Shown piece after piece: positions 41,476-51,539 of a stretch of DNA of 64,000 bases (positions are counted from its first letter, which is position 1; each line of letters starts with the position of its first letter). Location of the stretch: assembly GCF_001463885.1 (NCBI RefSeq), contig NZ_BBWQ01000020.1, forward strand, positions 124,001 through 188,000. Direction: 5' to 3'. The translations under genes and the position numbers were made by a program. This DNA is from Aureimonas altamirensis (GTDB lineage: Bacteria; Pseudomonadota; Alphaproteobacteria; Rhizobiales; Rhizobiaceae). The notes under the pieces are model-generated. The model ran no database searches. It was given only the letters and a program-made list of their open reading frames with translations, and was not told the DNA's origin.

Positions 41476-42303
41476 TTATGCCGGAAAGGCCAGCGGGCGT
41501 CGCCCTGGCCCATGCTCCAGTACATCCATCGCCAGACCGTAGATCCGCTGGAGTTCGCCCGGCGTCATGATCGCTTCGGGCGAGCCGCGCGCAATCAGCT
41601 TCCCCTGCTTCAGCGCCAGGATCTCGTCGCAGAAGCGGGCCGCCATGTTGACGTCGTGCAGCACCACGACCACCCCAAGGCCCCGCTCTGCCGACAGGCG
41701 ATGCACCAGAGACAGAACTTCGATCTGGTGCGCCACGTCCAGAGCCGAGATCGGCTCGTCGAGCAGCAGGCATTCGGCGTCCTGGGCAACCAGCATGGCC
41801 AGCCACACACGCTGGCGTTCGCCGCCGGACAGCGTGTCCACCTGCCGGTCGGCAAAGCCCCGGATGTCGGTCAGTGCCATCGCCTCTTCCACCTTTGCGC
41901 GGTCGCCCTCGCCGAATCGGCCGAGCGCGCCATGCCAGGGATAACGGCCGAGTGCCACAAGCTCGCGCACCAGCATCCCCGTGGCAGCCGGCGTATATTG
42001 CGGCAGATAGGCGACCTTGCGCGCGAAGGCGCGCTCGCCCCAGTCGCGCAGCGGTTTGCCTTCGAAGCGGATCGCGCCCTGCGTCGGCGGCTCCTGCCGG
42101 GCCAGCATCTTCAACAGGGTCGATTTTCCGGAGCCGTTATGACCGATCAGGCCGATGACCCGGCCGGCCGGCAAGGTCAGGTCGAGCGGACCGACAAGGG
42201 TGCGGTCCCCGATCGCATAGGTCACGCCCTCGGCTGCAAACAAGGGCTCGGCGATGGCGAAACCGCAATCCGGCACATCCTGGAGCTTGGCGGTCACGCC
42301 CAT
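41476..42303 (-). CDS. Iron-siderophore/heme-type ABC transporter ATPase
   Basis: A 275-residue ATP-binding protein of the FecE/FhuC/BtuD family. Walker A is GHNGSGKST (about 54-62), the signature is LSGGERQRVWLAML, Walker B is CLLLDEPISALD and the switch His is in VVLHDVNMAARFCDE. It belongs to importers for ferric siderophores, heme or B12, but no binding protein or permease gene is adjacent, so substrate is open; it may serve a permease elsewhere. AAGGA lies eight to nine bases before ATG 42303. A pair of GTTGCAAC palindromes lies in its 69 bp upstream gap. Confidence 0.88.
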   Translation of the reverse strand: MGVTAKLQDVPDCGFAIAEPLFAAEGVTYAIGDRTLVGPLDLTLPAGRVIGLIGHNGSGKSTLLKMLARQEPPTQGAIRFEGKPLRDWGERAFARKVAYLPQYTPAATGMLVRELVALGRYPWHGALGRFGEGDRAKVEEAMALTDIRGFADRQVDTLSGGERQRVWLAMLVAQDAECLLLDEPISALDVAHQIEVLSLVHRLSAERGLGVVVVLHDVNMAARFCDEILALKQGKLIARGSPEAIMTPGELQRIYGLAMDVLEHGPGRRPLAFPA

Positions 42304-42316
42304 CGCAAAAATCCTT

Positions 42317-42362
42317 CGGTTGCAACTCAGCTTTCACCACGACCGCGGCGTCGTTGCAACCG
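42317..42362. promoter_or_regulatory. Paired GTTGCAAC palindromes upstream of the ABC ATPase
   Basis: The perfect 8-bp palindrome GTTGCAAC appears at 42319-42326 and 42353-42360, 34 bp apart, between the ndh stop and the ABC ATPase start. With flanks, the two copies also form a 10-bp inverted repeat (CGGTTGCAAC / GTTGCAACCG). This looks like a double operator or a long-loop stem in the transcript. The regulator is unknown. Confidence 0.45.
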
Positions 42363-42372
42363 GCAGATCGCG

Positions 42373-43665
42373 TTACCCGCCATGCAGTTTCAGCGGCGGC
42401 CCGCGGGTCGGCGACAACAGGTCGGCCATGATGGCGACCGAGCCGCGCACCGGGCCAAGAACGCGCCATTGGTGCTGGCGCTGCAAGGCGTCATAGGCCG
42501 CGATGGCGAACTGGCCGTGGATCAGTATGTCCTGCTTCCGGCGCCCGATGATGCCGATGGCGCCCGCTCCGGCAAGCGATACGAGCCGCCCCTTGTTCTG
42601 GAAGCGGAACGACTTGACCGGCTCGTTGCGCAGGACGCGCGGCAGCGCCGCCGCAAGGTAGGCGGCCTGCTGGCTGGCCGCCTGCGCGGTGGGCGGCAAT
42701 GGCCGTTCCGCACCCGCAGGAATGCAGGCCGCAGCGTCGCCGAGCACGTAGATGCAATCGTCGGCGGTGGAGCGCAGATGGCTGTCCACCTTGATCCGGC
42801 CCTTGTCGTCGTAGTCGAAGCGGCCAAGGCCGCGCAGCACCGGGTTTCCCACAAGGCCGGCCGCCCACACCGAGATATCGGCGGGCCACGCTTCGCCCTT
42901 GGCGGTGCGGATCTCGTCCTTGTCCACCACGCTGATGCGCGCGTCGGTCACCGTCTTGATATCCAGTCCGCGCAAGCGCTCGACCAGTTTTTCACGCAAG
43001 GCCGCTTCGGCGCCCGGCATCAACTCGGGCGCGGCCTCCAGAATCGTGATGTCCAGCAGTTTGCGGCCGCGCGGCACCGGACCCTTGCTGCTCCAGTCGA
43101 AGAAGGCGCGCTCCGAAGCGCGCAGGTGGGCGGCCAGCTCCGTGCCCGTCGCGCCGGAGCCGACGATCACCACATCGGCCGGAACGCCGGTGGCGCGCGC
43201 ACGGATCATCGCGTTGATGAACTGCTTGCGGAAGGCGTCCGCGTCGACTGCGGCATCCAGACGGATCGCGTTCTCGGAAACGCCGGTGGTGTTGAAATCG
43301 GGCGTGACGCCGCCCAGCGCAACGACACACAGATCGTAGGTCAGCAGACGCTCCGGCACGACGATTTCGCCGGCGTCGTCGTGGATCGCGGCCAGGCGCA
43401 CCGCCTTCATGGCGTGCTCGATGCCGATGACGCTGCCCTGCTCGAAATGGAAGCCGCGAAGCTGGCCGAGGACGTAAAAGGAAATCTCCGCAAGGGACGA
43501 GGATACCGTACCGGCCGCGAACTCGTGCAGGCGCGGCTTCCACAGATGCGACGTCACCCTGTCGATCAGCGTCACGTCGATGCCGCGGGCGCCGGCCAGT
43601 TGCACCGCCAGTTCCAGTCCGCCTGCCCCGCCGCCGAGGATCAGGATACGCGTCTGCCTTGCCAA
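42373..43665 (-). CDS. ndh: Type II NADH dehydrogenase (NDH-2), FAD-dependent
   Basis: A 430-residue flavoprotein that passes electrons from NADH to quinone without proton pumping. Two dinucleotide-binding folds are seen: ILILGGGAGGLELAVQL at residue 7 for FAD and VVIVGSGATGTELAAHL near 165 for NADH. The YVLGDAAACIPAG segment (about 300) is the FAD-ribityl Gly-Asp motif. The C-terminal region (SIAIMAD, hydrophobic) suits membrane attachment. It heads no obvious operon; DUF3096 and an SDR lie upstream on the same strand, 16 and about 190 bp away. Confidence 0.9.
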   Translation of the reverse strand: MARQTRILILGGGAGGLELAVQLAGARGIDVTLIDRVTSHLWKPRLHEFAAGTVSSSLAEISFYVLGQLRGFHFEQGSVIGIEHAMKAVRLAAIHDDAGEIVVPERLLTYDLCVVALGGVTPDFNTTGVSENAIRLDAAVDADAFRKQFINAMIRARATGVPADVVIVGSGATGTELAAHLRASERAFFDWSSKGPVPRGRKLLDITILEAAPELMPGAEAALREKLVERLRGLDIKTVTDARISVVDKDEIRTAKGEAWPADISVWAAGLVGNPVLRGLGRFDYDDKGRIKVDSHLRSTADDCIYVLGDAAACIPAGAERPLPPTAQAASQQAAYLAAALPRVLRNEPVKSFRFQNKGRLVSLAGAGAIGIIGRRKQDILIHGQFAIAAYDALQRQHQWRVLGPVRGSVAIMADLLSPTRGPPLKLHGG

Positions 43666-43681
43666 CTCGCTTGCCTCCCTG

Positions 43682-43813
43682 TCAGCCGAACAGACCTGTC
43701 AGCCCCACGATGATGAGATAGAATGCCACGATATAGTTCAGCAGTCGCGGCATGATGAGAATGAGAACGCCGGCGATCAGGGCTACGACGGGCTGGATGA
43801 CGATGACGTCCAT
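43682..43813 (-). CDS. DUF3096 small membrane protein
   Basis: A 43-residue protein consisting almost wholly of two hydrophobic stretches, MDVIVIQPVVALIAGVLILI and LLNYIVAFYLIIVGLTGLFG, joined at MPR, which is the DUF3096 pattern. Function unknown; probably a small integral membrane protein. The ATG at 43813 is favoured over a longer frame to 43873 because GGAGAGGA lies just before it. It lies 16 bp upstream of ndh on the same strand and may be co-transcribed with it. Confidence 0.8.
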   Translation of the reverse strand: MDVIVIQPVVALIAGVLILIMPRLLNYIVAFYLIIVGLTGLFG

Positions 43814-43857
43814 GGGAATCCTCTCCGGAATGTGTCCGTGAGGGGAGATAGGCGCGT

Positions 43858-44640
43858 TCAGGCCATGTACCACCCGTGGCTGGGCACTATCGACTGGCCG
43901 GTGAGCGCGTTGGAGCGGAATGCGGCGAGAAAGACCGCGACGTCCGCGACGTCTTCCAGCGTGGTGAATTCCTTGTCCACCGTGCGCCCCAGCATGACGC
44001 GCTCGACGACCTCCTGTTCGGAAATGCCGAGATCGCGCGCCTGCTCGGGGATCTGCCGCTCCACCAGCGGGGTGCGGACGAAGCCGGGGCAGATGATGTT
44101 CGAGCGAACGCCGTGCGGGCCGCCCTCGCGCGCCATCACGCGCGCCAGGCCGAGAATGGCGTGCTTGGCGGCGACATAGGCGCTTTTCAGTGGCGACGGC
44201 TCGTGGCTATGCACCGAACCCATATAGATGAGCGAGCCCGATTTCTGCGGGTACATATGGCGGATGCAGGCCTTCGTCAGAAGGAAGCTGCCGCCGAGAT
44301 GGATGTCCACGACCTTGCGGAACTCGTCGTAGGGGAAATCCTCGACGGGGTGGACGATCTGGATACCGGCATTGGCGACCATCGTGTCGATCCGCCCGAA
44401 CCGCTCGACGGTCCGGGCGACGCCGTCGTCGACTGCCCGTTCGTCGGTGACGTCCATGGTTATGGCGAGGGCCTCGCCCCCGGCGTCGGCGATCGCCTGC
44501 ACGGTGCGGCCCGCCGCGTCGGCATCGATGTCGCTGACGGCGACGCGCGCGCCTTCATGCGCATAGGCCATGGCGATCTGGCGGCCGATGCCGGAGCCGG
44601 CCCCCGTGACGATCGCGACATTCCCCTCAAGCTGCGGCAT
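43858..44640 (-). CDS. 3-hydroxybutyrate-dehydrogenase-like SDR
   Basis: A 260-residue classical SDR. The motifs are [49 protein letters not shown] (Ser-Tyr-Lys triad) and the C-terminal [13 protein letters not shown], typical of D-3-hydroxybutyrate dehydrogenases (bdhA). Such enzymes oxidise 3-hydroxybutyrate to acetoacetate with NAD, useful in polyhydroxybutyrate turnover. Substrate is inferred from similarity alone. It runs leftwards ahead of the DUF3096 gene after 44 bp, and is downstream of grpE by 69 bp. Confidence 0.82.
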   Translation of the reverse strand: MPQLEGNVAIVTGAGSGIGRQIAMAYAHEGARVAVSDIDADAAGRTVQAIADAGGEALAITMDVTDERAVDDGVARTVERFGRIDTMVANAGIQIVHPVEDFPYDEFRKVVDIHLGGSFLLTKACIRHMYPQKSGSLIYMGSVHSHEPSPLKSAYVAAKHAILGLARVMAREGGPHGVRSNIICPGFVRTPLVERQIPEQARDLGISEQEVVERVMLGRTVDKEFTTLEDVADVAVFLAAFRSNALTGQSIVPSHGWYMA

Positions 44641-44709
44641 GTGTCCGTTTCTCCCCTTCCGGCCCGGCGCGAGGATAGCCGAGCCGGAAGTGGGCCGGAA
44701 AGCAGAAAA

Positions 44710-45360
44710 TCAGGCGTCGCGGGTTGCTTCGTCCGCCCCGGCGGACGCCGGCTCCACCGGTGCCTTCGGGCCACCCTTCGACACGCCCACCAGGGCCGGC
44801 CGCAGGACACGCTCGCCGATGGCGTAGCCGTCCTGCACGACCTCCACCACCGTATTGGCCGGTATCTCGGCGTTGGGAACCTCGAACATCGCCTGATGGA
44901 AGTTCGGGTCGAACCGCTGGCCCTTCGGCTCCAGCTTGCGCACGCCGTGGCTTTCCAGCGCCGACAGCATCGAGCGGGCCGTCATCTCGACGCCCTCGAC
45001 CAGCGATTTGAAGCCGCTGTCCGCGCCGTCGCGCACCTCGGCCGGAATGGCCTGCAGGGCGCGGGAAAGATTGTCCGAAACGCCCAGCATGTCCCGGGCA
45101 AAGCCGGCCACCGCGAACTGGCGCGCATCGCGAATTTCGCGCTCGGTGCGGCGTCGCAGGTTTTCCATGTCGGCCGCGGCGCGCAGAACCCGGTCCTTGA
45201 GCTCGGCGTTATCGGCCTCCAGCGCGGCCAGCCTTTCCGCGTCGGCGGCCGCGGCGCCCTCGCCCCAGCCGGGCGTGGCGGTGTCGTCGGCAGCGCCAGC
45301 GGTCTCGGTCTTCTGTTCCACGCCTTCGTCGTGGCGCGTACCGTTTTCGCTGTTCGTCAT
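44710..45360 (-). CDS. grpE: Nucleotide exchange factor GrpE
   Basis: A 216-residue co-chaperone that opens DnaK for ADP release. The acidic, flexible N-terminus (about 1-45) leads to a long coiled-coil helix (about 45-90, [20 protein letters not shown]), then the beta domain with [19 protein letters not shown] and the end [26 protein letters not shown]. The C-terminal tail is Ala-rich. It is transcribed after hrcA on the minus strand, 90 bp downstream, the normal alphaproteobacterial pair. Confidence 0.95.
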   Translation of the reverse strand: MTNSENGTRHDEGVEQKTETAGAADDTATPGWGEGAAAADAERLAALEADNAELKDRVLRAAADMENLRRRTEREIRDARQFAVAGFARDMLGVSDNLSRALQAIPAEVRDGADSGFKSLVEGVEMTARSMLSALESHGVRKLEPKGQRFDPNFHQAMFEVPNAEIPANTVVEVVQDGYAIGERVLRPALVGVSKGGPKAPVEPASAGADEATRDA

Positions 45361-45450
45361 CGTGTCAGGCTCTCCTTTGCGTGCCGCCGCCCGTGCGGCG
45401 GAACAGATCGATCCCGCCGCATATCGAATGCGGCTTCCCCAAAATCAAGA

Positions 45451-46560
45451 TCACGGACGGCCGGCGGCGCCGCCCAGAAGCCGCGAAACCAGCCGTGCCG
45501 TGTAGTCGACCATGGGCACGATGCGGCGATAGTTGAGGCGCGTCGGCCCGATCACGCCGACGGCGCCGATGACGCGCTCGGCTCCGTCGCGATACGGCGC
45601 AATGACGAGCGATGATCCGGACATGGAGAAAAGCTTGTTCTCCGATCCGATGAAGATGCGCACCCCATCGCCCGACTCCGCCAGATCGACCAGCTCCATG
45701 ATGGAGCTTTTGGTTTCCAGGTCGTTGAACAGATGGCGCAGGCGCTCCAGGTCGGCCGCGGCCGACACGTTCTCGATCAGGTTGGCACGGCCGCGCACGA
45801 TCAGGCGGCTTGGCTGGTCGGCGCTGGCGCCGGACCAGACGGCGATGCCTGCATCCACCATCTCCTGCGAGAGCTTGTCCAACTCGCTCGCCGTCTGACG
45901 CCTGAGGTCGCCCAGCCGCTGATGCGCCTCGCTCAACGTCCGCCCGACGACGTTGGCATTGAGGAAATTGGCGGCCTCGACCAGCTGGGACGACGTCACG
46001 CCGGGGGGCAAGTCGACGACGCGATTCTCGACATCGCCATTCTCGCCCACCAGAACGGCGAGCGCGCTTTTGGGGTCCAGCCGGATGAAATCCACATGCT
46101 TGAGGCGCAGGTCGTTCTTGCCGGCCATCACCAGCCCGGCCCCGCGCGACAGGCCTGACAGAAGCTGGCTTGCCTCCGTCAGCAGCGTATCGACGGAGCG
46201 TGTATCGCCCAGCGAGCGGACATGCTCCTCGATCCGGGTGCGCTCGGCATCCGGCATGTCCCCGACTTCCAGAAAGGCGTCGACGAAGAAGCGCAGGCCA
46301 AGCTCGGTCGGAACGCGGCCCGCACTGACATGCGGTGCGTAGATCAGGCCGAGGGCCTCCAGGTCGCTCATGACGTTGCGGACAGAAGCGGGCGACAGGC
46401 TCTGCGTCAGAAGACGCGAAATATTGCGCGAGCCCACAGGCTCGCCATTGTCGAGATACGAATCGACGATCAGCCGGAAGATATCGCGCGAGCGATCGTC
46501 GAGCGTCGCGCCGACGCCCGTTCCGAATGGATCGTTGCTGGAGGTGGTCCTGTACTTCAT
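45451..46560 (-). CDS. hrcA: Heat-inducible transcription repressor HrcA
   Basis: A 369-residue repressor of groE-type heat-shock genes that normally binds the CIRCE element. N-terminal winged helix (about 20-90, [28 protein letters not shown]), then GAF-like domain and dimerisation insert; hallmark end [31 protein letters not shown]. Divergent from rph with 111 bp between starts. No CIRCE repeat (TTAGCACTC-N9-GAGTGCTAA) is visible in that gap, so hrcA is not obviously self-repressed through it here. Confidence 0.95.
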   Translation of the reverse strand: MKYRTTSSNDPFGTGVGATLDDRSRDIFRLIVDSYLDNGEPVGSRNISRLLTQSLSPASVRNVMSDLEALGLIYAPHVSAGRVPTELGLRFFVDAFLEVGDMPDAERTRIEEHVRSLGDTRSVDTLLTEASQLLSGLSRGAGLVMAGKNDLRLKHVDFIRLDPKSALAVLVGENGDVENRVVDLPPGVTSSQLVEAANFLNANVVGRTLSEAHQRLGDLRRQTASELDKLSQEMVDAGIAVWSGASADQPSRLIVRGRANLIENVSAAADLERLRHLFNDLETKSSIMELVDLAESGDGVRIFIGSENKLFSMSGSSLVIAPYRDGAERVIGAVGVIGPTRLNYRRIVPMVDYTARLVSRLLGGAAGRP

Positions 46561-46671
46561 GGCTCTGCCACCAACATATGCGCCCGCTGGCGCTTCCGTC
46601 CAGCGTCGAAAGATTCTACATCACGCCAAGGAATGTACAGACCACACAAGACGATACAGGACACAAGCCTT

Positions 46672-47391
46672 ATGCGGCCATCCAAGCGTGCGGCGCACGA
46701 ACTGCGCAACGTCACCCTCGAACGCGGCGTTTCCCGCCATGCCGAAGGCTCGTGCCTCGTCCGCTTCGGCGACACGCATGTCCTGTGCACCGCCAGCCTG
46801 GAAGAGCGCGTGCCCGGCTGGCTGAAGAATACCGGCAAGGGCTGGGTGACGGCAGAATACGGCATGCTGCCGCGCGCCACCGGCGACAGGATGCGCCGCG
46901 AAGCGGCATCGGGCAAGCAATCGGGCCGCACGCAGGAAATCCAGCGCCTGATCGGCCGGTCGCTGCGCGCCATCGTCGACCTTCAGGCCTTGGGCGAACG
47001 CCAGATCACGGTGGACTGCGACGTCATCCAGGCCGATGGCGGCACCCGCACCGCCGCCATCACCGGGGCGTTCGTCGCGCTGTCCGACTGCCTGTCCTGG
47101 ATGGAGCAGCGCGGCATGGTCAAGCGTGCCGCCGTCCTGAAGGATCATGTCGCCGCCATTTCCTGCGGCATCCACAACGGCCAGCCGGTGATCGATCTGG
47201 ACTATCTGGAAGATTCGTCCGCCGGGACGGACGCCAATTTCGTCATGACCGGCCGTGGCGGTATCGTGGAAATCCAGGGCACCGCCGAGGGTGAGCCGTT
47301 CAGCGAAGACGAGCTGAAGGCCCTCATGGACCTTGCCAAAGCCGGCATCGCCGACCTTGTCGAAAAGCAGAAGGCAGCCCTCGCCGGCTGA
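46672..47391 (+). CDS. rph: Ribonuclease PH
   Basis: A 239-residue phosphate-dependent 3-prime exoribonuclease that trims tRNA 3-prime ends. Opening [20 protein letters not shown], then [18 protein letters not shown], the phosphate-binding and RNA-contact region [17 protein letters not shown] and the metal-site part [20 protein letters not shown] 46672 gives the standard length; the open frame upstream to 46222 lies antisense to hrcA and is not coding. It begins the run rph-rdgB-hemW-rsmI-yraN-gshB on the plus strand. Confidence 0.96.
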   Translation: MRPSKRAAHELRNVTLERGVSRHAEGSCLVRFGDTHVLCTASLEERVPGWLKNTGKGWVTAEYGMLPRATGDRMRREAASGKQSGRTQEIQRLIGRSLRAIVDLQALGERQITVDCDVIQADGGTRTAAITGAFVALSDCLSWMEQRGMVKRAAVLKDHVAAISCGIHNGQPVIDLDYLEDSSAGTDANFVMTGRGGIVEIQGTAEGEPFSEDELKALMDLAKAGIADLVEKQKAALAG

Positions 47392-47397
47392 ACGACC

Positions 47398-48045
47398 ATG
47401 GCCCATACGCTCGACTCCGGGGCCGGCCCCCTGCTGGTCGCCAGCCACAACCAGGGAAAGATCGCCGAGATCGAGGAGCTTCTCGGTCCGCTCGGCTTCA
47501 CGGTGGTTTCCGCTTCGCAGCGCGACCTGCCCGAACCGGACGAGACCGGCTCCACCTTCGAGGAGAACGCCAGGATCAAGGCTCTGGCCGCCGCGACGGC
47601 CACCGGCCTCGTCGCCCTGTCAGACGATAGCGGAATCGTGGTCGATGCACTCGATGGCGCACCGGGCATCTATTCGGCCCGCTGGGGCGGGCCGGACAAG
47701 GATTTCGCCATGGCGATGCGCCAGGTGGAAAAGAAGCTGCAGGCGGCCGGTGCGCTGAAGCCCGCGCAGCGTCGGGCCCGCTTCGTGGCGGTTCTGTGCC
47801 TTGCATGGCCGGACGGCACCACGCGCGAGTTTCGCGGCGAGGTCGAGGGCACCGTCGTATGGCCGCCGCGCGGCACGCTCGGCTTCGGCTACGATCCATT
47901 CTTCCTGCCGGAAGGCCATTCACGCACCTTCGGCGAGATGTCGTCGGACGAGAAACACGGTTGGAAGCCCGGACAGGCCACCGCGCTGTCGCACCGCGCA
48001 CGGGCATTCCAGTTGTTTGCCCGCGACATGCTGGGCGTTGCGTGA
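47398..48045 (+). CDS. rdgB: Non-canonical purine NTP pyrophosphatase, RdgB/HAM1
   Basis: A 215-residue house-cleaning enzyme that hydrolyses ITP, dITP and XTP to monophosphates, preventing their use in nucleic acids. Motifs: [16 protein letters not shown] at the N-terminus, [16 protein letters not shown] (metal and substrate site), [20 protein letters not shown] and the close [12 protein letters not shown]. It begins 6 bp after the rph stop and its TGA overlaps the GTG start of hemW, so all three share a message. Confidence 0.95.
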   Translation: MAHTLDSGAGPLLVASHNQGKIAEIEELLGPLGFTVVSASQRDLPEPDETGSTFEENARIKALAAATATGLVALSDDSGIVVDALDGAPGIYSARWGGPDKDFAMAMRQVEKKLQAAGALKPAQRRARFVAVLCLAWPDGTTREFRGEVEGTVVWPPRGTLGFGYDPFFLPEGHSRTFGEMSSDEKHGWKPGQATALSHRARAFQLFARDMLGVA

Positions 48046-49238
48046 CACGAGGCTTCGGACCTCCGGCCGGAGGACGCATCTTCACGCCGACCCCGGCCGA
48101 GCCCGGCTTCGGCGTTTATGTCCACTGGCCCTTCTGCGCGGCCAAATGCCCCTATTGCGACTTCAACAGCCATGTCCGCCACAAGCCGGTGGACCAGGCG
48201 CGTTATGCACGGGCCTTCGAGCGCGAACTGGCCGTCATGGCGGCGCGCACGCCCGGGCGGCAGGTCACGTCGGTCTTTCTGGGGGGCGGCACGCCATCCT
48301 TGATGGACCCGTCGACCGTCGAGCGTATCCTGTCCGCGATCGCCCGCCACTGGCCCGTCGCGGACGGCGCCGAGATCACCATGGAGGCGAACCCGAGCAG
48401 CGTCGAGGCGGATCGCTTCCGTGGCTATCGCGCCGCCGGCGTCAACCGCGTGTCGCTGGGCGTCCAGGCACTCAATGATGCCGATCTTCGGCGTCTGGGG
48501 CGCCTGCATGACGTTGGTCAGGCCCTGGCGGCCATCAAGCTTGCGCGCGAAACCTTCCCGCGCCTGTCCTTCGACCTCATCTATGCGCGCCCCGGCCAGA
48601 CGGCGGATGCCTGGCAGGCGGAACTCGAGCGGGCGATAGACCTCGCCGCCGACCATCTGTCGCTGTACCAGCTCACCATCGAGGAAGGCACCGTCTTCCA
48701 TGCGCTGCACCGCACCGGCAGGCTCGTGGTGCCGGACGGCGAACTGTCGGCGGACCTTTACGAGGTGACGCAACAGGTGACCGCGGCGCGGGGCATGCCG
48801 GCCTATGAAGTGTCCAATCATGCCGTGCCCGGTGCGGAATCGCGCCACAACCTGACCTATTGGCGCTACGGCCTCTATGCCGGGGTTGGGCCCGGGGCGC
48901 ATGGACGCATCCCCGGCCATGCCGGGCGGCACGCCACTGCCAACGAAAAACTTCCCGAGCGCTGGCTGGAACTGGTCGAGGCGCAGGGACACGGCATGGA
49001 TGTCGACGAGCCGCTGGCCAGTCCCGAGCAAGCAGAGGAACTGCTGCTGATGGGCCTTCGCCTGAGCGAGGGGGTGGACCTTGAGCGCTGGCGTCAACTG
49101 TCCGGCCGCGATCTCGATGGGGGGCGCGAGGCGGAACTGCAATCCTATGGCATGGTCGAACGCCTGTCGTCCGACCGCCTGCGCGCAACGCCCGCCGGCA
49201 TGCTGGTGCTGGACCGGGTGCTGGCGGAACTGGCCTGA
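48042..49238 (+). CDS. hemW: Radical SAM heme chaperone HemW
   Basis: A 398-residue HemN-like radical SAM protein. The [4Fe-4S] motif is CAAKCPYC (CX3CX2C) within [18 protein letters not shown] near residue 30. GGGTPSLM and MEANPSS follow, and the C-terminal HemN domain lies past about 320. HemW (formerly called oxygen-independent coproporphyrinogen oxidase by similarity) is now regarded as a heme-transfer chaperone for respiratory enzymes; it lacks the HemN cysteine-rich N-terminal extension. GTG 48042 overlaps the rdgB stop. An 11-bp gap leads to rsmI. Confidence 0.93.
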   Translation: MTRGFGPPAGGRIFTPTPAEPGFGVYVHWPFCAAKCPYCDFNSHVRHKPVDQARYARAFERELAVMAARTPGRQVTSVFLGGGTPSLMDPSTVERILSAIARHWPVADGAEITMEANPSSVEADRFRGYRAAGVNRVSLGVQALNDADLRRLGRLHDVGQALAAIKLARETFPRLSFDLIYARPGQTADAWQAELERAIDLAADHLSLYQLTIEEGTVFHALHRTGRLVVPDGELSADLYEVTQQVTAARGMPAYEVSNHAVPGAESRHNLTYWRYGLYAGVGPGAHGRIPGHAGRHATANEKLPERWLELVEAQGHGMDVDEPLASPEQAEELLLMGLRLSEGVDLERWRQLSGRDLDGGREAELQSYGMVERLSSDRLRATPAGMLVLDRVLAELA

Positions 49239-49249
49239 GGGAGAGAGCC

Positions 49250-50149
49250 GTGGAGGAAGCAAGGCCGGATACGCGCTTCAGCCTTCTGGGGCAGGTGTTC
49301 GACGCGCCACGGCCGGAGCCGGGCCTGTACCTCGTGGCCACGCCCATCGGCAATCTCGGCGATATGGGGCTGCGGGCGCTGCAGATCGTGGCAGGAGCAG
49401 ACATTCTGGCATGCGAAGACACGCGGGTGACCGCCAAGCTGCTGCAGCGCTATGGCATCAAGCGCGCCAGCATGGCCTATCACGAGCATAATTCGGAGGC
49501 CGCCGGCGCCGCCATCATCGAAGCGCTGGCCGCGGGCAAATCCGTGGCGCTGGTTTCCGATGCCGGAACGCCCATCGTCTCAGACCCCGGCTTTCCGGCC
49601 GCTCGCCTGGCCATAGCGGAAGGCTTTCCCGTCATCCCGATTCCGGGTGCATCGGCGCCGCTGGCGGCGTTGGCGGCCAGCGGCCTTCCATCGGACGCCT
49701 TTTTCTTTGCCGGCTTTCCACCGCAGAAGCAGGTGGCGCGGCGCGCCCGCTTCGAAGAGCTGGCACGGGTGCCGGGCACGCTGCTGTTCTTCGAAGCGCC
49801 ACATCGCATAACCGAAAGTCTGGCGGACATGGCCGCGATGCTGGGCGACAGGCCGGCGGCTGTGTGCCGCGAACTGACCAAGCTTCACGAGACGATCTAT
49901 CGTGACACGCTGTCCGGCCTTGCCCGGACCTTCGCGGCGATGGAGCGCGTGCGCGGCGAGATCGTGGTTTGCGTCGGCCCGCCCGCCCCCGAGGCTGCCG
50001 CCACCGGCGACGATGTCGATACGATCCTTTCGGGCCTGCTTCAGGAGATGAAGCCGGCCCATGCGGCGCAGGAGGCCGTCAAGTTGACGGGCCTGCCGCG
50101 GCGCGAGCTTTACCAACGCGCCCTTGCCCTCAAGGGCGGCGCGGCTTGA
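49250..50149 (+). CDS. rsmI: 16S rRNA (cytidine1402-2'-O)-methyltransferase RsmI
   Basis: A 299-residue SAM-dependent tetrapyrrole-methylase-fold enzyme that methylates the 2-prime O of C1402 in 16S rRNA. Hallmarks: LYLVATPIGNLGDMGLRAL, CEDTRVTAKLLQRYGI, SDAGTPIVSDPGFPAARLA, IPGASAPLAALAASGLPSD and FFEAPHRI. The start is GTG 49250 with GGGAGAGAG just upstream. Its stop overlaps the likely yraN start. The rsmI-yraN-gshB order is the usual alphaproteobacterial one. Confidence 0.95.
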   Translation: MEEARPDTRFSLLGQVFDAPRPEPGLYLVATPIGNLGDMGLRALQIVAGADILACEDTRVTAKLLQRYGIKRASMAYHEHNSEAAGAAIIEALAAGKSVALVSDAGTPIVSDPGFPAARLAIAEGFPVIPIPGASAPLAALAASGLPSDAFFFAGFPPQKQVARRARFEELARVPGTLLFFEAPHRITESLADMAAMLGDRPAAVCRELTKLHETIYRDTLSGLARTFAAMERVRGEIVVCVGPPAPEAAATGDDVDTILSGLLQEMKPAHAAQEAVKLTGLPRRELYQRALALKGGAA

Positions 50150-50523
50150 ACGTGCCCAACCTGCGCCGGCGCGCCTTCCGCAAGGGACATCACGCCGAGG
50201 CAGTCGCCGCAATCTGGCTGCGGCTCAAGGGTTATCGCATCCTGGCGCGGCGGTTTCGCTGCCGGGTGGGCGAGGTCGATATCATCGCCCGGCGCGGCGC
50301 CGTCCTTGCCATCGTGGAGGTCAAGGCGCGCAGCGAGGTGACCGTCGCCGTGGACGCCGTGCAGAGCGCGGCGTGGCGCCGCATCGAAGCCGCGGCGGAC
50401 GTCTGGCGCGTGCGTCATCCGCAGCCCGAAACACTGTCCATGCGCTACGACATCGTCGCGGTGACATCCGCATTCCGCCTGCGGCACCTGGCTGGTGCTT
50501 GGCAGCCCAACCGATACAAATGA
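50146..50523 (+). CDS. yraN: YraN/UPF0102 family endonuclease-like protein
   Basis: A 125-residue protein of the UPF0102 family with a restriction-endonuclease-like fold. The active-site pattern reads [17 protein letters not shown], then [12 protein letters not shown] and VEVKARSEV, the Glu-Asp-Glu-x-Lys set of this fold. Function is unproven; DNA repair or recombination is suspected. The TTG at 50146 overlaps the rsmI stop and has AAGGG nine bases upstream; a GTG at 50152 is the alternative start. Confidence 0.9.
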   Translation: MNVPNLRRRAFRKGHHAEAVAAIWLRLKGYRILARRFRCRVGEVDIIARRGAVLAIVEVKARSEVTVAVDAVQSAAWRRIEAAADVWRVRHPQPETLSMRYDIVAVTSAFRLRHLAGAWQPNRYK

Positions 50524-50581
50524 TTGCAATCGGCAGGCGTTGGCGGCTACGACACGCTCGAGACAAGTCCCGCGAGGTGTC

Positions 50582-51520
50582 ATGAGCTTGAAGGTCGCAG
50601 TGCAGATGGACCATGTGTCGTCCATCACGATCAAGGGTGATTCAACATTCGCCCTGTGCCTGGAGGCGCAGCGGCGCGGACACAGCCTGTTCCACTATAC
50701 CCCCGACCGTCTTTCGATGCGCGACGGCGTGGTGACGGCGCGGCTCGAGGCGATGCAGCTTGCCGAGGAACAGGGCCGCCACTTCACCCTGGGCGAGCCG
50801 GTGCGCACCGATCTGGCCGAGATGGATGTCGTCCTGCTGCGGCAGGACCCCCCTTTCGACATGAACTACATCACGTCGACGCATCTTCTGGAGCGGTTGC
50901 AGCCCGGGACGATCGTCGCCAACGACCCCGCCTGGGTTCGCAACATGCCGGAGAAGATCTTCGTCACGGAGTTCTCCGACCTGATGCCCGAGACCCTCAT
51001 CACCAAGGATGCGGCAGAGGTTGCCGCGTTCCGCGCCGAGTTCGGCGAGATCGTGATGAAGCCCCTGTATGGCAATGGCGGTGCCGGCGTCTTCCACCTG
51101 ACGCGGGACGACCGGAACCTGTCATCCTTCATGGAGACATTCGCGCTTCTGTTCCGCGAGCCCTTTATCGTGCAGCGATACCTGCCGGATGTGCGCAAGG
51201 GCGACAAGCGGGTGATCCTCATCGACGGCGAGCCCGTGGGCGCGATCAACCGGGTGCCATCGGAAACCGATGCGCGGTCCAACATGCATGTCGGCGGTCG
51301 TGCGGAGCCGGCCGACATCACGGACCGCGACCGCGAAATCTGCGCCCGCATTGGCCCCGCCCTGCGCGAGCGTGGGCAGCTTTTCGTAGGCATCGACGTG
51401 ATCGGCGATTATCTGACCGAGATCAACTTGACCTCCCCCACCGGCATCCGGGAGGTTCGCCGTTTCGGCGGCGCCGATATTGCGGCTCTCTTCTGGGACA
51501 AGATCGAGGATCGCGCCTAG
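50582..51520 (+). CDS. gshB: Glutathione synthetase
   Basis: A 312-residue ATP-grasp enzyme joining gamma-glutamylcysteine and glycine to give glutathione. The N-terminal substrate domain has [12 protein letters not shown] and [13 protein letters not shown]; the ATP-grasp part has [34 protein letters not shown] and the metal-site end [22 protein letters not shown]. Its ATG follows yraN by 58 bp. The usual length for the family is 310-320 residues. Confidence 0.95.
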   Translation: MSLKVAVQMDHVSSITIKGDSTFALCLEAQRRGHSLFHYTPDRLSMRDGVVTARLEAMQLAEEQGRHFTLGEPVRTDLAEMDVVLLRQDPPFDMNYITSTHLLERLQPGTIVANDPAWVRNMPEKIFVTEFSDLMPETLITKDAAEVAAFRAEFGEIVMKPLYGNGGAGVFHLTRDDRNLSSFMETFALLFREPFIVQRYLPDVRKGDKRVILIDGEPVGAINRVPSETDARSNMHVGGRAEPADITDRDREICARIGPALRERGQLFVGIDVIGDYLTEINLTSPTGIREVRRFGGADIAALFWDKIEDRA

Positions 51521-51539
51521 CCCTGGGCGTCGGGCGCGC

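Noticed and set aside
46561-46671. Search for a CIRCE element or sigma-32 promoter between hrcA and rph
   Set aside because: No TTAGCACTC-N9-GAGTGCTAA pair and no convincing heat-shock promoter is visible on either strand.
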